From NCBI GenBank assembly GCA_944376235.1, contig CALWCA010000022.1, forward strand, positions 1 through 59,772: a stretch of 59,772 nt of DNA, read 5' to 3'. Positions 1 through 8,023 of this stretch are shown piece after piece. Each line of letters begins with the position of its first letter. Position 1 is the stretch's first letter. Made by a program: the position numbers and the translations under genes. The notes under the pieces were generated by a model. The model was not told where the DNA came from. It saw only the letters and a list, made by a program, of their open reading frames with translations, and made no database searches. Source of the stretch: an uncultured Clostridia bacterium (GTDB taxonomy: Bacteria; Bacillota; Clostridia; Oscillospirales; Feifaniaceae).

Positions 1-690
1 TTCTGTTCTTCGTTTTTAATGTACCTATGCAAGAAATCTATGTCAAATCCTTGTTTCTCAACATATTCGATTTTCTTCTCAAAGGTCAAATGGGTATATG
101 GCATTCTGCCGAGTGTACCCAAGAAGAACATAGGGTCTTTAACGTCCTTAAAAGACAGAGGATAGTAATACTCGTCACTCTCTGCTAAACTCCTGAAATC
201 GTCCTGATTACTGACAAGCTGATGGAGGACAGAACATACCCTATGTCTGTTGTGGAGCGCAGTCTGCTTGTTGATACCGAGTTCTTTTGCTATGGTACGG
301 CAACTCTCACCTTGTAAGGTCAACTTGATAAACTCAATCCATTTACCAACAGACAACTTGGAACGAAAGGCAACGGTGCCGTTGGTATCGCCAAATGTCT
401 TTCCACAGTCTTTGCAGAGATATCTCTGTCTACCGTTTCTTGTACCGTGCTTGATAGACTTAACAGAGCCACAATGAGGGCAGACAACAGTATCCAAATC
501 CTTGTCGTTGGCATAACTTCTATGCTCTCTGCAACATTGGAAGAAGACCTTTTCTTCTTTGGTCAGTTGAGGTTTCGTACTTCTTCTGTTTTGAAGAGCA
601 GATACTAATGCTTGGAATTGTTCTTCTGTTAAGTCAGCCACAGCGATTTGTTTTTGTATATCGTTGAAATTGGAATTGAAATCAGCCATA
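1..690 (-). CDS. IS1595/InsA-like transposase, N-terminal part (runs off left edge)
   Basis: An open frame of 230 codons starts at ATG 690 and reaches the window edge without a stop. It begins MADFNSNFNDIQ. Around residues 65-90 lies a zinc ribbon with two CxxC pairs (CPHCGS and CKDCGKTF), followed by an HTH-like segment (SCRTIAKELGINKQTAL). This order is typical of IS1595/IS1-type transposases; a DDE catalytic part would follow, and SDEYYYPLSFK may be its beginning. An AGGGGG SD precedes the ATG. Base composition is clearly more AT-rich than the neighbouring genes, which fits a recently arrived element. The family assignment is moderate because the catalytic core is mostly outside the window. 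Confidence 0.75.
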
Positions 691-700
691 AAAAATGTCC

Positions 701-726
701 CCCTACAAAAATTGTTTTTGTAAGGG
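701..726 (-). promoter_or_regulatory. Hairpin over the transposase ribosome binding site
   Basis: The arms CCCTACAAAAA (plus strand) and TTTTTGTAAGGG pair with one bulged base. On the transposase transcript the AGGGGG SD lies at the 3' foot of this stem, so its first bases would be paired. Occlusion of transposase translation is a known way insertion sequences limit expression; here it is inferred from sequence only. Confidence 0.45.
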
Positions 727-832
727 AACATAATTATTTCTGTGAGCAAAAAATCTGTTTATGCATAATTATCTTTAAAAATGTATAATTTTTTCTCACC
801 AATACTTATCTCGGACAGAGAGTTATTTAAAA

Positions 833-878
833 AACGCTCCGACGGATGCGGCCTTTGCGCCGCGTCCGCCGAAGCGTT
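833..878 (-). terminator. Terminator of tenA
   Basis: Long GC-rich stem (AACGCT...AGCGTT outer pairs) starting about 10 bases after the tenA stop, followed on the minus strand by a run of six T residues. Confidence 0.85.
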
Positions 879-887
879 TTGTGTATT

Positions 888-1553
888 TTACACCTTTTGT
901 TCATAGGCCATGTCCCAGAACATGGCCTCGTAGCGGCTGCAGTTGACAAAGACCTCGCACAGGTGCTGCATGCGCGACTCGGGCAAATCGGCGCACACGC
1001 GCTCCACGAAAGCGAAAATGCGGCGGTTGCCGGCGGCATAGCTTTCCGAGGCATAGCCGCGCACCCATTCTCCGAAAAGGGGGTGCTCAGCGCTGTCGGG
1101 CCAGCGCTCCACAATGCCCTTTGCAATCACCTCATAGCTCCACGCGCACGACAGGATGGCGGCCAGCACCTCAGGCGCGCCGCCCATCTGCCCCTGTGCG
1201 AGCATGTAGGCGGTGTAGGAGGCGTTGTCGAGGGCCATGGGGGTGTTTTCGATCTCCTGCTCCGTGATGCCAAGGCGGGCCATATAGCTCTTGTGGATGG
1301 ACATTTCCTCGTTCAAAATAACATGGATGGACGTGGCAAAGCTGCGCATGATCTCCTCATCGCCGCCGGCCTTGGTGATGCCAATGGCAAACACCTTTAC
1401 ATAGTCGAGCAGATAGCGGTAGTCCTGAATCATGTAGTAGCGGAATTTTGCCGGATCAAGCGTGCCGGCTCCGAGCTCCGTAATAAAAGGGTGGTTGTGA
1501 TATCCCTCCCAGATGTCGCGGACGCATTCATACAGTCTGTCACACACGGTCAT
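888..1553 (-). CDS. tenA: TenA family thiaminase II / aminopyrimidine aminohydrolase
   Basis: Predicted protein of 221 aa. TenA hydrolyses 4-amino-5-aminomethyl-2-methylpyrimidine in cytosolic thiamin salvage. Family hallmarks are visible: the active-site Cys136 in LSCAWSYEV, the helical core with DYVKVFAIG at about residue 50, and the C-terminal SRYEAMFWDMAY with the catalytic glutamate. I chose ATG 1553 over an upstream ATG at 1607 because GGAGG lies about 11 bases before it and family similarity begins there. It is transcribed alone from a promoter at 1619-1648. I see no TPP riboswitch in its short leader, so thiamin control is not evident. Confidence 0.9.
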   Translation of the reverse strand: MTVCDRLYECVRDIWEGYHNHPFITELGAGTLDPAKFRYYMIQDYRYLLDYVKVFAIGITKAGGDEEIMRSFATSIHVILNEEMSIHKSYMARLGITEQEIENTPMALDNASYTAYMLAQGQMGGAPEVLAAILSCAWSYEVIAKGIVERWPDSAEHPLFGEWVRGYASESYAAGNRRIFAFVERVCADLPESRMQHLCEVFVNCSRYEAMFWDMAYEQKV

Positions 1554-1618
1554 GGCGGAAAGCACCTCCAAAATAGCTTGGCACGGGAGCGAAGGCCTGC
1601 GCCCCATGCGTTATCGGT

Positions 1619-1648
1619 ATGATAGCCCGGAAGGCAGGCCTGTGTCAA
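1619..1648 (-). promoter_or_regulatory. Promoter for tenA
   Basis: On the minus strand TTGACA (1643-1648), an 18-base spacer and TATCAT (1619-1624), about 65 bases before the chosen start codon. Confidence 0.65.
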
Positions 1649-1656
1649 TCTTTTTT

Positions 1657-1947
1657 TCACAGTCCGGCATGGGATGCGGCACCCTCTTGGGGGCCGCTTT
1701 GCGCCCTGCATTGCCGCAGCAGCTCAAAGAGGTCAAGCCCCAGGACGTCGCAAAAGCACAGCAGCTCAAAGTCGGTGACGATGCGCCGGTTGTTTTCCAC
1801 GCGGCTGATCATCTGCTGGTCGAGGCAGACCTTTTTCTCCTGCATTTTGGCCGCAAGCTCGGTTTGAGACAGGCCCAGGGCAAGACGGGCCTGCCGGATC
1901 TGACGGTGGCAGATATTTTTGTTTTCCAAATACTCCAGCTTTCTCAT
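1657..1947 (-). CDS. Small XRE-family HTH transcriptional regulator
   Basis: Protein of 96 aa that is almost entirely a Cro/C1-type helix-turn-helix domain (residues ~14-72). The segments ALGLSQTELAAKMQ and QQMISRVENNRRIVT match the two recognition-region helices, followed by LLCFCDVLGLDLFELL. There is no effector domain. GGGGAG precedes the ATG. It lies between tenA and the DHHW gene on the same strand, but a strong terminator at 2074-2107 separates it from the latter. Its target is unknown. Its 3' end overlaps the tenA promoter region, so it could affect tenA, but that is speculation. Confidence 0.8.
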   Translation of the reverse strand: MRKLEYLENKNICHRQIRQARLALGLSQTELAAKMQEKKVCLDQQMISRVENNRRIVTDFELLCFCDVLGLDLFELLRQCRAQSGPQEGAASHAGL

Positions 1948-2073
1948 GGCGATCTCCCCGAAGGCCCTTTATCAAACAGGGCTTTTTCAAAAACAGTACC
2001 ATGGGAAAAGAGGGGTTTTTGTTGGATGTTCTTTTTCTTTAAAGAAGGGAGCTTGTGCACAGCGTCTAAAAGA

Positions 2074-2107
2074 GGGCCGCCCGCCGTCTTCAGACGGCGG
2101 GCGGCCC
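2074..2107 (-). terminator. Terminator downstream of the DHHW gene
   Basis: Perfect 15-bp stem GGGCCGCCCGCCGTC with a 4-base loop, followed on the minus strand by CTCTTTTA. Confidence 0.85.
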
Positions 2108-2138
2108 TATACTGTCCTGCGTACAGCGCAGCAGCCCC

Positions 2139-3239
2139 TCATTTGAGCAGCATGGCGCTGTTGAGGATGGAGGTACTGTATAAAAAGAGCACGTCGGCCC
2201 CGTCAAAGTCCACATAGTCGCCCAGCAGCGAGGAGGAGAGATAGCGCAGGTCGACAAGCGTGATTTCCCGGTAGGAGTCAAGCAGCAGAGGGGCCAGAGA
2301 GCTGCCGAAGCTGTCGCGAAAGAGGATGAGGCGGCGATCGGTGCCCGCAAGGGGGTTTTCCACCGTGAGCAGCGCCTGGGCACCGGACAGGAAGGTGTCG
2401 TAGCCGTCCATGCCGGAAAAGCGGTCGGGGGTGTAGACCGTATTCCCTCCGCTTGTCTCAAGCGACGAGACCTGCGCGGCGTCGGTGACGTCGTTTTGCA
2501 GGTAGACCAGCGTGTCGGGCTCAACGGGCAGCGCCGACTGGCCCAGGTAGACGCCCTGGAAGGGGTAGAGCTCCTGCGGCTGCCAGGACGACCAGTCGGG
2601 CGTGGGCACGCCCATGGCCTGCGTAATGCGGGAGACCACCGGCTCAAGGGCCTCCTGCCGCCAGTGGGCATCGGTGCGGTAGTAGTCGCTTGCGTCAAGC
2701 AGGTCAAAGAGGGGGATTTCGGTCATGTCTTGCAGCCCGTCGCGCAGGCGGCGCAGCATGTCGTCATAGTCGATGTGGGGGTAGCCGTTTGGCTGCGCCA
2801 GGTAGACGTTTTTATCAGGGATGACAGCGTAATACACGGCGCAGCTCTCGGGGAGGGTCTCCCGCACCTCGTTTAGCTTGCGGATGCCGTAGGAAAACTG
2901 GGCCTCGTCGAGCGCCGCCTCGAGCTTGCCCAGATGCCCGTCCTCATGATAAAAGCCGCCCACGTCCTTTTGACGCAGCACGGAAAAGGAAAAAAGGGAT
3001 TTCACCGAGCGAAAGGCGTCGCGCTCGGGGAACTGGTCGAGTAGATAGTCCTCCATCTCTTCGAAGTATTCCCCGTCGACGACGCCCGACAGCGTCAGCT
3101 CGGGCAGATGCTCTAACCGGCGGCGCTCGCTTTTGGAGAATTCTTCATCGGGGGCAAGCAGGTGCCACAGGGGCAGCCCGAACAAAAACAGTGCGCACAC
3201 GGCAAGAGTGCTCCACTGACGAATCCGCGTCATTTGCAC
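2139..3239 (-). CDS. DHHW family protein (AlgX/AlgJ-like SGNH acyl-transfer partner)
   Basis: 366 aa, with an N-terminal signal anchor at residues ~10-28 (STLAVCALFLFGLPLWHLL). It shows the two SGNH-like signatures of the AlgX/AlgJ/DHHW group: TDAHW at 189-193 (the 'D-x-H-W' block) and RDSFGSS at 308-314 carrying the nucleophile serine. Such proteins sit outside the membrane and move acyl groups handed over by an MBOAT protein onto a surface polymer. The MBOAT gene ends 12 bases upstream on the same strand, so the two are co-transcribed. The acceptor polymer cannot be told from sequence. Confidence 0.85.
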   Translation of the reverse strand: MQMTRIRQWSTLAVCALFLFGLPLWHLLAPDEEFSKSERRRLEHLPELTLSGVVDGEYFEEMEDYLLDQFPERDAFRSVKSLFSFSVLRQKDVGGFYHEDGHLGKLEAALDEAQFSYGIRKLNEVRETLPESCAVYYAVIPDKNVYLAQPNGYPHIDYDDMLRRLRDGLQDMTEIPLFDLLDASDYYRTDAHWRQEALEPVVSRITQAMGVPTPDWSSWQPQELYPFQGVYLGQSALPVEPDTLVYLQNDVTDAAQVSSLETSGGNTVYTPDRFSGMDGYDTFLSGAQALLTVENPLAGTDRRLILFRDSFGSSLAPLLLDSYREITLVDLRYLSSSLLGDYVDFDGADVLFLYSTSILNSAMLLK

Positions 3240-3251
3240 ATGCCTCCTCTC

Positions 3252-4640
3252 TCAAAAGCGAAAATATAAGAAGGGGTTGAAGGAGCCGTCGACCAGATAG
3301 GCCGTGACAAGCAGCAGCAGCACCGCCATGGCCAGAGGTTCCAAAAAGGCCTTGACGCCCTCCGGCAGCGCAAGGGCAAGCCGCCTCGGCCAGGGCGTGC
3401 AGCCGACGGCCGAGACGGCCAGCAGGACGGCGTAGCTCTTCAGGTAATACAGCGAAAGCTCCCCGGCAAAGGGGGCGCCCGTCAGGCCCAGCACGGCCGC
3501 GATGTCGGCAAGGGCGCCCTGCATGGAGCTTGCGTTAAAGAGCACAAAGCTGAGCACCACAACGGCCATGACATACACATGCGGCAGGATGCGGCCGCAT
3601 TTTTGCAGCCACTTGTCCAAAAACAGCTTTTCCGCCGTCAGCAAAACGCCGAAAAGCAGCCCCCACACCACAAAATTCCAGGCTGCCCCGTGCCACAGGC
3701 CGGTCAGCGCCCACACCGCGAAGATGTTGCGGATATATAGCAGGCGCGGCACCCGGTTGCCCCCGAGGGGGATGTAGACATAGTCGCGGAACCAGCCGCC
3801 CAGCGTCATGTGCCATCTGCGCCAGAACTCCGAAATCGAGCGCGACAGGTAGGGGTAGTCGAAGTTTTCGGGAAAGTGAAAGCCAAACAGCAGGCCAAGG
3901 CCGATGGCCATGTCGCTGTAGCCCGAGAAGTCGTAGTAAATCTGAATCGTGAAGGCGGCGGCATAGAGCAGGGCAAACAGCGTTGTCTGCTCGCCCGCGC
4001 TGCGGTAGAGGCCGCACAGCTCGCCCATGGCGTTGGCCACCAGCACCTTTTTGGCAAGCCCGAAGACAAAGCGCCTTGCACCGGCCGAGACGTCGTCAAG
4101 GGTCGTGCTGCGCTGCTCCAGCTCGAGGGCGATGTCGCTGTAGCGCACGATGGGGCCGGCCACAAGCTGTGGGAACAGGCAGACAAAGGTCCCCATGGTG
4201 ACAAGGTTTTTCTGCGCATGTACCCTGCCACGGTAGACGTCGATGGTATAGCTCATGGTCTGGAAGGTGAAAAAGCTGATGCCGATGGGGAGCGGGACCT
4301 TGAGCAGGGGGATGGAGGTGCGCAGCAGGCTGTTGACCGTTGAGATGAGAAAGTCGGCATACTTAAAAAAGCCCAGCAGCGCCAAATTGACGGCGATGGA
4401 GGAGATCAGGGCGGCCTTGGCCCTTTGCGTGCCCCGGTGCTTTTCAATGTAGAGGCTGTGCAGATAGTCGGACAGGGAGGAGATCAGCAGCAGAGAGGTG
4501 TAGGCGCGCTCCCCGTAGTAATAGAAAAAGAGGCTGGCTGCCAGCAAAACGACATTTTTGAATCGTCTTGGAACGAGAAAGTAGCCCAGCAGCACAACGG
4601 GCAAAAAGACGTATAGGAACGGAACGCTTGAAAAAACCAT
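3252..4640 (-). CDS. MBOAT family O-acyltransferase (AlgI/DltB-like)
   Basis: 462-aa polytopic membrane protein. The MBOAT signature is complete: FWRRWHMTL (272-280) with its conserved His, then WHGAAWNF (316-323) with the catalytic His, and PLGGNR between. Start ATG 4640 is chosen because GAGGTG precedes it and similarity begins at MVFSSVPFLY; the frame stays open further upstream in GC-rich non-coding DNA. MBOAT proteins transfer acyl groups across the membrane for O-acylation of exopolysaccharide, peptidoglycan or teichoic acid. No dlt genes are nearby, so it is AlgI-like with an unknown acceptor. Partner: the DHHW protein at 2139-3239. Confidence 0.9.
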   Translation of the reverse strand: MVFSSVPFLYVFLPVVLLGYFLVPRRFKNVVLLAASLFFYYYGERAYTSLLLISSLSDYLHSLYIEKHRGTQRAKAALISSIAVNLALLGFFKYADFLISTVNSLLRTSIPLLKVPLPIGISFFTFQTMSYTIDVYRGRVHAQKNLVTMGTFVCLFPQLVAGPIVRYSDIALELEQRSTTLDDVSAGARRFVFGLAKKVLVANAMGELCGLYRSAGEQTTLFALLYAAAFTIQIYYDFSGYSDMAIGLGLLFGFHFPENFDYPYLSRSISEFWRRWHMTLGGWFRDYVYIPLGGNRVPRLLYIRNIFAVWALTGLWHGAAWNFVVWGLLFGVLLTAEKLFLDKWLQKCGRILPHVYVMAVVVLSFVLFNASSMQGALADIAAVLGLTGAPFAGELSLYYLKSYAVLLAVSAVGCTPWPRRLALALPEGVKAFLEPLAMAVLLLLVTAYLVDGSFNPFLYFRF

Positions 4641-4826
4641 GTTGCACCTCGAAGAGCGGCCGGGCCGAAGGGGCGGCCGTTGTTGACGCGAAGGGTGTTC
4701 AGGCAAAGAGCGGGAAAATACGCTTTGGGGAGAGCCGGGGCAGGTCACGGCGCCTTGGAGAGAATGGACAGGAGCAGGCTGGGGCCGGCCCGGACAGGGA
4801 GAGCGCACAGGGGGGCGCCCCAAAAA

Positions 4827-4850
4827 GGCGGCCTGTTTTTACAGGCCGCC
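4827..4850 (-). terminator. Terminator downstream of the DUF4358-like lipoprotein
   Basis: GGCGGCCTGT / ACAGGCCGCC stem with a short loop, followed on the minus strand by TTTTTGG. Confidence 0.85.
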
Positions 4851-4897
4851 CGGGGAAATTGCCGTGCTGGAGGGTTTTGATTTAGGTCAAGGTAAAC

Positions 4898-5371
4898 TCA
4901 CTCGCAAAAAGCGTTAAAATTGTCCACGATGGTGTCGACATCGTCCTCAAAGGACATGACCAGCAGCACGAGGTTGCCGTGGGAGACAACCTGAGTCTTT
5001 TCTGCCGTCACACACAGCCACTTGTTGGGGTTGGCATTGGCCTCAATATCCTCGGCTACAGCCTGCACGTCGGCGTCCTCGGGAAGGCGCACCAGCACCA
5101 CCGAGTGGGCTACCGAGCTGATCATGGCTTCGGAGACCACGCCTTCGGCGCCTTCGATGTAGTCAATAAAGGTATAGGCCTTGAAATTTTCCTCATCGAG
5201 CGGGATGGAGGCCGTAGAAATCTCGCTGTTGACGCCTTCGATGAGCTGTGTCATGATCTCATCCACCGTCATGTCGGCGCCGGGATTCGTGTTTTCCTCA
5301 GTGTCGGAGCTGCAGGCCGCCGCAAAGAGAAGCAAAAGAAGGGAAAGGGAAAGAGCTGCAAATCGTTTCAT
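4898..5371 (-). CDS. Small lipoprotein, DUF4358-like
   Basis: 157 aa. The N-terminus MKRFAALSLSLLLLLFAAAC ends in a lipobox cysteine at residue 20, so it should be lipid-anchored on the outer face of the membrane. The mature part has the pattern I associate with DUF4358 (a block near VVLVRLPEDADVQAVAEDIE followed by a second strand-rich block). Genes of this family are often found beside MBOAT/DHHW pairs, as here, although a terminator at 4827-4850 separates their transcripts. Function is unknown; an accessory role in surface acylation is inferred from neighbourhood only. Confidence 0.65.
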   Translation of the reverse strand: MKRFAALSLSLLLLLFAAACSSDTEENTNPGADMTVDEIMTQLIEGVNSEISTASIPLDEENFKAYTFIDYIEGAEGVVSEAMISSVAHSVVLVRLPEDADVQAVAEDIEANANPNKWLCVTAEKTQVVSHGNLVLLVMSFEDDVDTIVDNFNAFCE

Positions 5372-5542
5372 GTTTCATGACTCCTTTTCGGATATTGTGG
5401 CAAAATGCTGTGCACGGGCAGCCGCAAGGCGCCCGGCAGTCCTTTTGTCTGAAAAGGCATGAGAGAAGTTCCCCAAACACAAGAAATTTGTTTGGAAGGG
5501 GAAACGCTGCTGGCGAAAGAGGAAGAAAGAGGGGCAGGGAAC

Positions 5543-6301
5543 CTACAGAAGATAGAGGTTGTCCCTGCGCTCACGCAGCTTAAGGCTGAAAGCGGCGGCA
5601 AAAGTGCGGTAGGCCGGCGTGTCCATGTTTTTTGCTTTGGTGGGACAGACCTTGATGCAGCGAAAGCAGGACAGGCAGTGTGCCGCGTCGATACGGGAGG
5701 GATCCTCGGCGTCAATCGCGCCCACGGGGCACTCGCGCACACATGTTCCGCAATGCACGCAGGCCTCGCTTGTTCTGGGATGAAAGGCTCCGGCGCCGCC
5801 TTCGCGGTAGGGATAGTTTCCGGGGATGGCGGGCGGGGTTGTCCCCCCCTGATCGAGCTTTTGGCGCACCTGTTGCGCAAAGAGGACGTTTTGCTCCAGG
5901 TCGGCCTGGTCGGGCCGCCCCACGGCGATCTCCCCATAGGTGTGCTGCGCCACCAGGGCAGCCGCCGCAATGGGACGAAAGCCGAGCGGCGTGACAAGCT
6001 GCGCCAGCTCGAGCAGCGCGTCGTCAAAATCCCTGTTGCCGTAGGTCACGGTGACAATGCAAGGGGTATTTTGACCGCGCAGCATGGAGAATCGGGCGGC
6101 TGCAGGAGAAGGCAGTCGGCCCGAGTAGACCGGGGCGCCGAAGACCACCAAATCCGTTGGGCCAAAGGGCTCTCTTGCGGCCGGGGGCTGAAGGGTGAGG
6201 TCGAGAAAGCTGCAGTTTGGATCAAGCTCCCGGGCAATGGAGAGCGCGCCTTTTTGGCTGCCCCCCGTGGGAGAAAACGAGACGGCGGTGACATGGCTCA
6301 T
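5543..6301 (-). CDS. EFR1-like flavodoxin / 2[4Fe-4S] ferredoxin fusion
   Basis: 252 aa. The N-terminal half is a flavodoxin-like domain with the FMN phosphate-binding FSPTGGSQ (residues ~9-16) and VVFGAPVYSGRLP. The C-terminal part carries two 4Fe-4S motifs, CVHCGTCVRECP and CLSCFRCIKVCP. This combination defines EFR1-type ferrodoxins, presumed cytosolic electron carriers in anaerobes. ATG 6301 is chosen because the flavodoxin fold starts there. The frame is open for 62 more codons upstream, but that part overlaps the terminator of the next gene. The SD is weak. The redox partner is unknown. Confidence 0.85.
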   Translation of the reverse strand: MSHVTAVSFSPTGGSQKGALSIARELDPNCSFLDLTLQPPAAREPFGPTDLVVFGAPVYSGRLPSPAAARFSMLRGQNTPCIVTVTYGNRDFDDALLELAQLVTPLGFRPIAAAALVAQHTYGEIAVGRPDQADLEQNVLFAQQVRQKLDQGGTTPPAIPGNYPYREGGAGAFHPRTSEACVHCGTCVRECPVGAIDAEDPSRIDAAHCLSCFRCIKVCPTKAKNMDTPAYRTFAAAFSLKLRERRDNLYLL

Positions 6302-6371
6302 AGGTTTGGGCAGGGTGCAAAAGGGGCACCCCGAGCACCTCCTTTTCTGGATATGGGTGTGTGCACAAGAG

Positions 6372-6399
6372 GCCGGCGGGGCAATTTTGCCCCGCCGGC
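6372..6399 (-). terminator. Terminator of the M20 amidohydrolase at 6414
   Basis: 12-bp GC-rich stem (GCCGGCGGGGCA / TGCCCCGCCGGC) with a 4-base AT loop, 14 bases after the stop codon. The following T tract is short (CTCTTG). Confidence 0.7.
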
Positions 6400-6413
6400 A
6401 GAAAGGCGGAAAA

Positions 6414-7763
6414 TCAGTCTTCCAAAACGGGCAGGGGAGCCTGCGGGATTTCCTCTTTGACCAGCATGGACTCCATAAACTCCACATATTGCTCTTTGGT
6501 CATCTGAGGCTTGTAGCCCTTGACATGCTCCTTGGCGCGCTTTGCGTCGTCCTTAAGGAATTTGTAGGCCGACAGTGCAAAGATTTTGGCGGGGACCACA
6601 TAGGCCAGATACTCGTCGACCACCGCGACGTCGGGGTTGTGCATCATGCCCGTGAAGCCGCCCGTGCCAAACTGGATAAGGGGCTTGAGGTATGAGACGT
6701 CGCCATAGTCGGTCGATCCGGTGCCGTGGGGCGTCTCGGCCGGGGTGAAGAAGGTGTATTTGTCGGCGGCCACATCCCTGCAGGCCTCGATGACGGCAGA
6801 GGGGTCGTGAGAGGGGATGGTGGGCATGTAGCCGGGAACGGTGGACACCTTCAGGCCGCAGCCGGTGGCCACGGCGCCGGCACGCAGCGCACGGTCGACC
6901 TTGCGGTTGGCGTCCACATAGGCGGGGATGTTCTTGGCACGCACCGAATACTCCATCGTGACATTGTCGGCAATGACGTTCATGGCCACGCCGCCCGCCG
7001 AGATGTAGCCGTGGACACGCACGGTGTCCTTGTCGCGGAAGGACTCGCGCTGCACGTCGATGGCGTGCATGGCGATGGCCGCCGCGTTGAGGGCGTCGAG
7101 CCCCAGGTGGGGGGAGCCTGCGGCGTGGGCCGCCTTGCCCTCAAAGGTGATCATCTTGTTGACAAAGCCGTTGGAGGAGCCGTTGGTCACGGAAATCTGA
7201 TGCTGCGTACCCGAGTGGTGTCCCACGACCAGGTCGATGTTGTCGAGCGCGCCGATGCGGATGAGCTCGCACTTTCCGCCGCCATAGCGAATCACGCCGT
7301 CCTCGCGCATCTTGTCCTTGAGCTCGAGCTCCACAAATTCCTCGGCGGGAACGGCAAAAAAGGTCACGTTGCCGCCCAGCGCCGCCTTGACCTCGGGGTC
7401 GGTCAGCGCAAGCGCGGCACCCATGATGGCAGTGAGCTGTGCGTTGTGGCCGCAGCAGTGAGAGGCACCGGTCTCGGGGTTGGCGTCGACATGGGAGGGG
7501 ATGGGAAGCGCATCCATCTCGCCCATGAGAGCCAGGTTGGGACCGGGAGCATTTTTCCCCTTGAGATAGGCCTTTACGCCGGTGACGGCAAGCCCTTCCT
7601 CCGTCTCAAGTCCCAAAGCCTTTACAACCTCGGTGAACTTGCCGGCGGTTCGGAATTCGCGGTATCCCAGCTCGGCGTGTTTCCAAATATCACGGCCAAA
7701 AGCAATGATTTCCTCCTGCTTTTCATCAATCAGCTGGCAAATGCGTTGTTCGAGTTTGTCCAT
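6414..7763 (-). CDS. M20 family amidohydrolase, AbgB/PM20D2-like
   Basis: 449 aa. M20 amidohydrolases are cytosolic two-metal hydrolases of N-acyl or aminoacyl amides. Seen here: LMGEMDALP near residue 80, the metal-binding SHCCGHNA (CCGHN 103-107), the general-base pair in PAEEF near 148, the dimerisation-domain motif GKAAHAAGSP, and a late HNPDVAVVDEYL. The CGHN form (rather than CGHD) and the length fit the aminobenzoyl-glutamate hydrolase B / PM20D2 branch rather than the M20D genes at 12-16 kb. Start ATG 7763 follows GGAGG; an ATG-like extension to 8057 has no support. It is divergent from degV. Confidence 0.88.
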   Translation of the reverse strand: MDKLEQRICQLIDEKQEEIIAFGRDIWKHAELGYREFRTAGKFTEVVKALGLETEEGLAVTGVKAYLKGKNAPGPNLALMGEMDALPIPSHVDANPETGASHCCGHNAQLTAIMGAALALTDPEVKAALGGNVTFFAVPAEEFVELELKDKMREDGVIRYGGGKCELIRIGALDNIDLVVGHHSGTQHQISVTNGSSNGFVNKMITFEGKAAHAAGSPHLGLDALNAAAIAMHAIDVQRESFRDKDTVRVHGYISAGGVAMNVIADNVTMEYSVRAKNIPAYVDANRKVDRALRAGAVATGCGLKVSTVPGYMPTIPSHDPSAVIEACRDVAADKYTFFTPAETPHGTGSTDYGDVSYLKPLIQFGTGGFTGMMHNPDVAVVDEYLAYVVPAKIFALSAYKFLKDDAKRAKEHVKGYKPQMTKEQYVEFMESMLVKEEIPQAPLPVLED

Positions 7764-7907
7764 GGGTGAGCCTCCTTCAACAAATAATTTAGGGAGATTA
7801 TACCATATGCCACGCAAAAAGAGAAGCGGTAAGGCGCACAAAAGAGCAGGGAAAAAAGAAAATTTTTCGCAAAGGATGTCGGATGACATGAAATTCGCGC
7901 GGATTGG

Positions 7908-7936
7908 TTGCGCAGCCATAGGATTTTCATTATAAT
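7908..7936 (+). promoter_or_regulatory. Promoter for degV
   Basis: TTGCGC (7908-7913), a 17-base spacer and a perfect TATAAT (7931-7936), about 88 bases upstream of the start. On the other strand a TATAAT at 7797-7802 probably serves the M20 gene, with a poor -35. Confidence 0.7.
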
Positions 7937-8023
7937 GGTGCTTATCGGACAATTGGCAAACAGTGTTAGATAAATTTTTAAAGTGTCGTGCCGTCCTGTG
8001 CACGACGGAAAAGGAGACGAAAT

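Larger units (their letters stand above)
1..830 (-). mobile_element. Right part of an insertion sequence
   Basis: AT-rich DNA carrying the transposase start. It ends somewhere before the tenA terminator (833-878). I could not fix a terminal inverted repeat or a target-site duplication because the other end lies outside the window, so the right boundary is approximate. Confidence 0.5.

Noticed and set aside
1554-1660. TPP riboswitch before tenA
   Set aside because: The leader between the promoter and the start is only about 60 bases and lacks the conserved THI-box segments.
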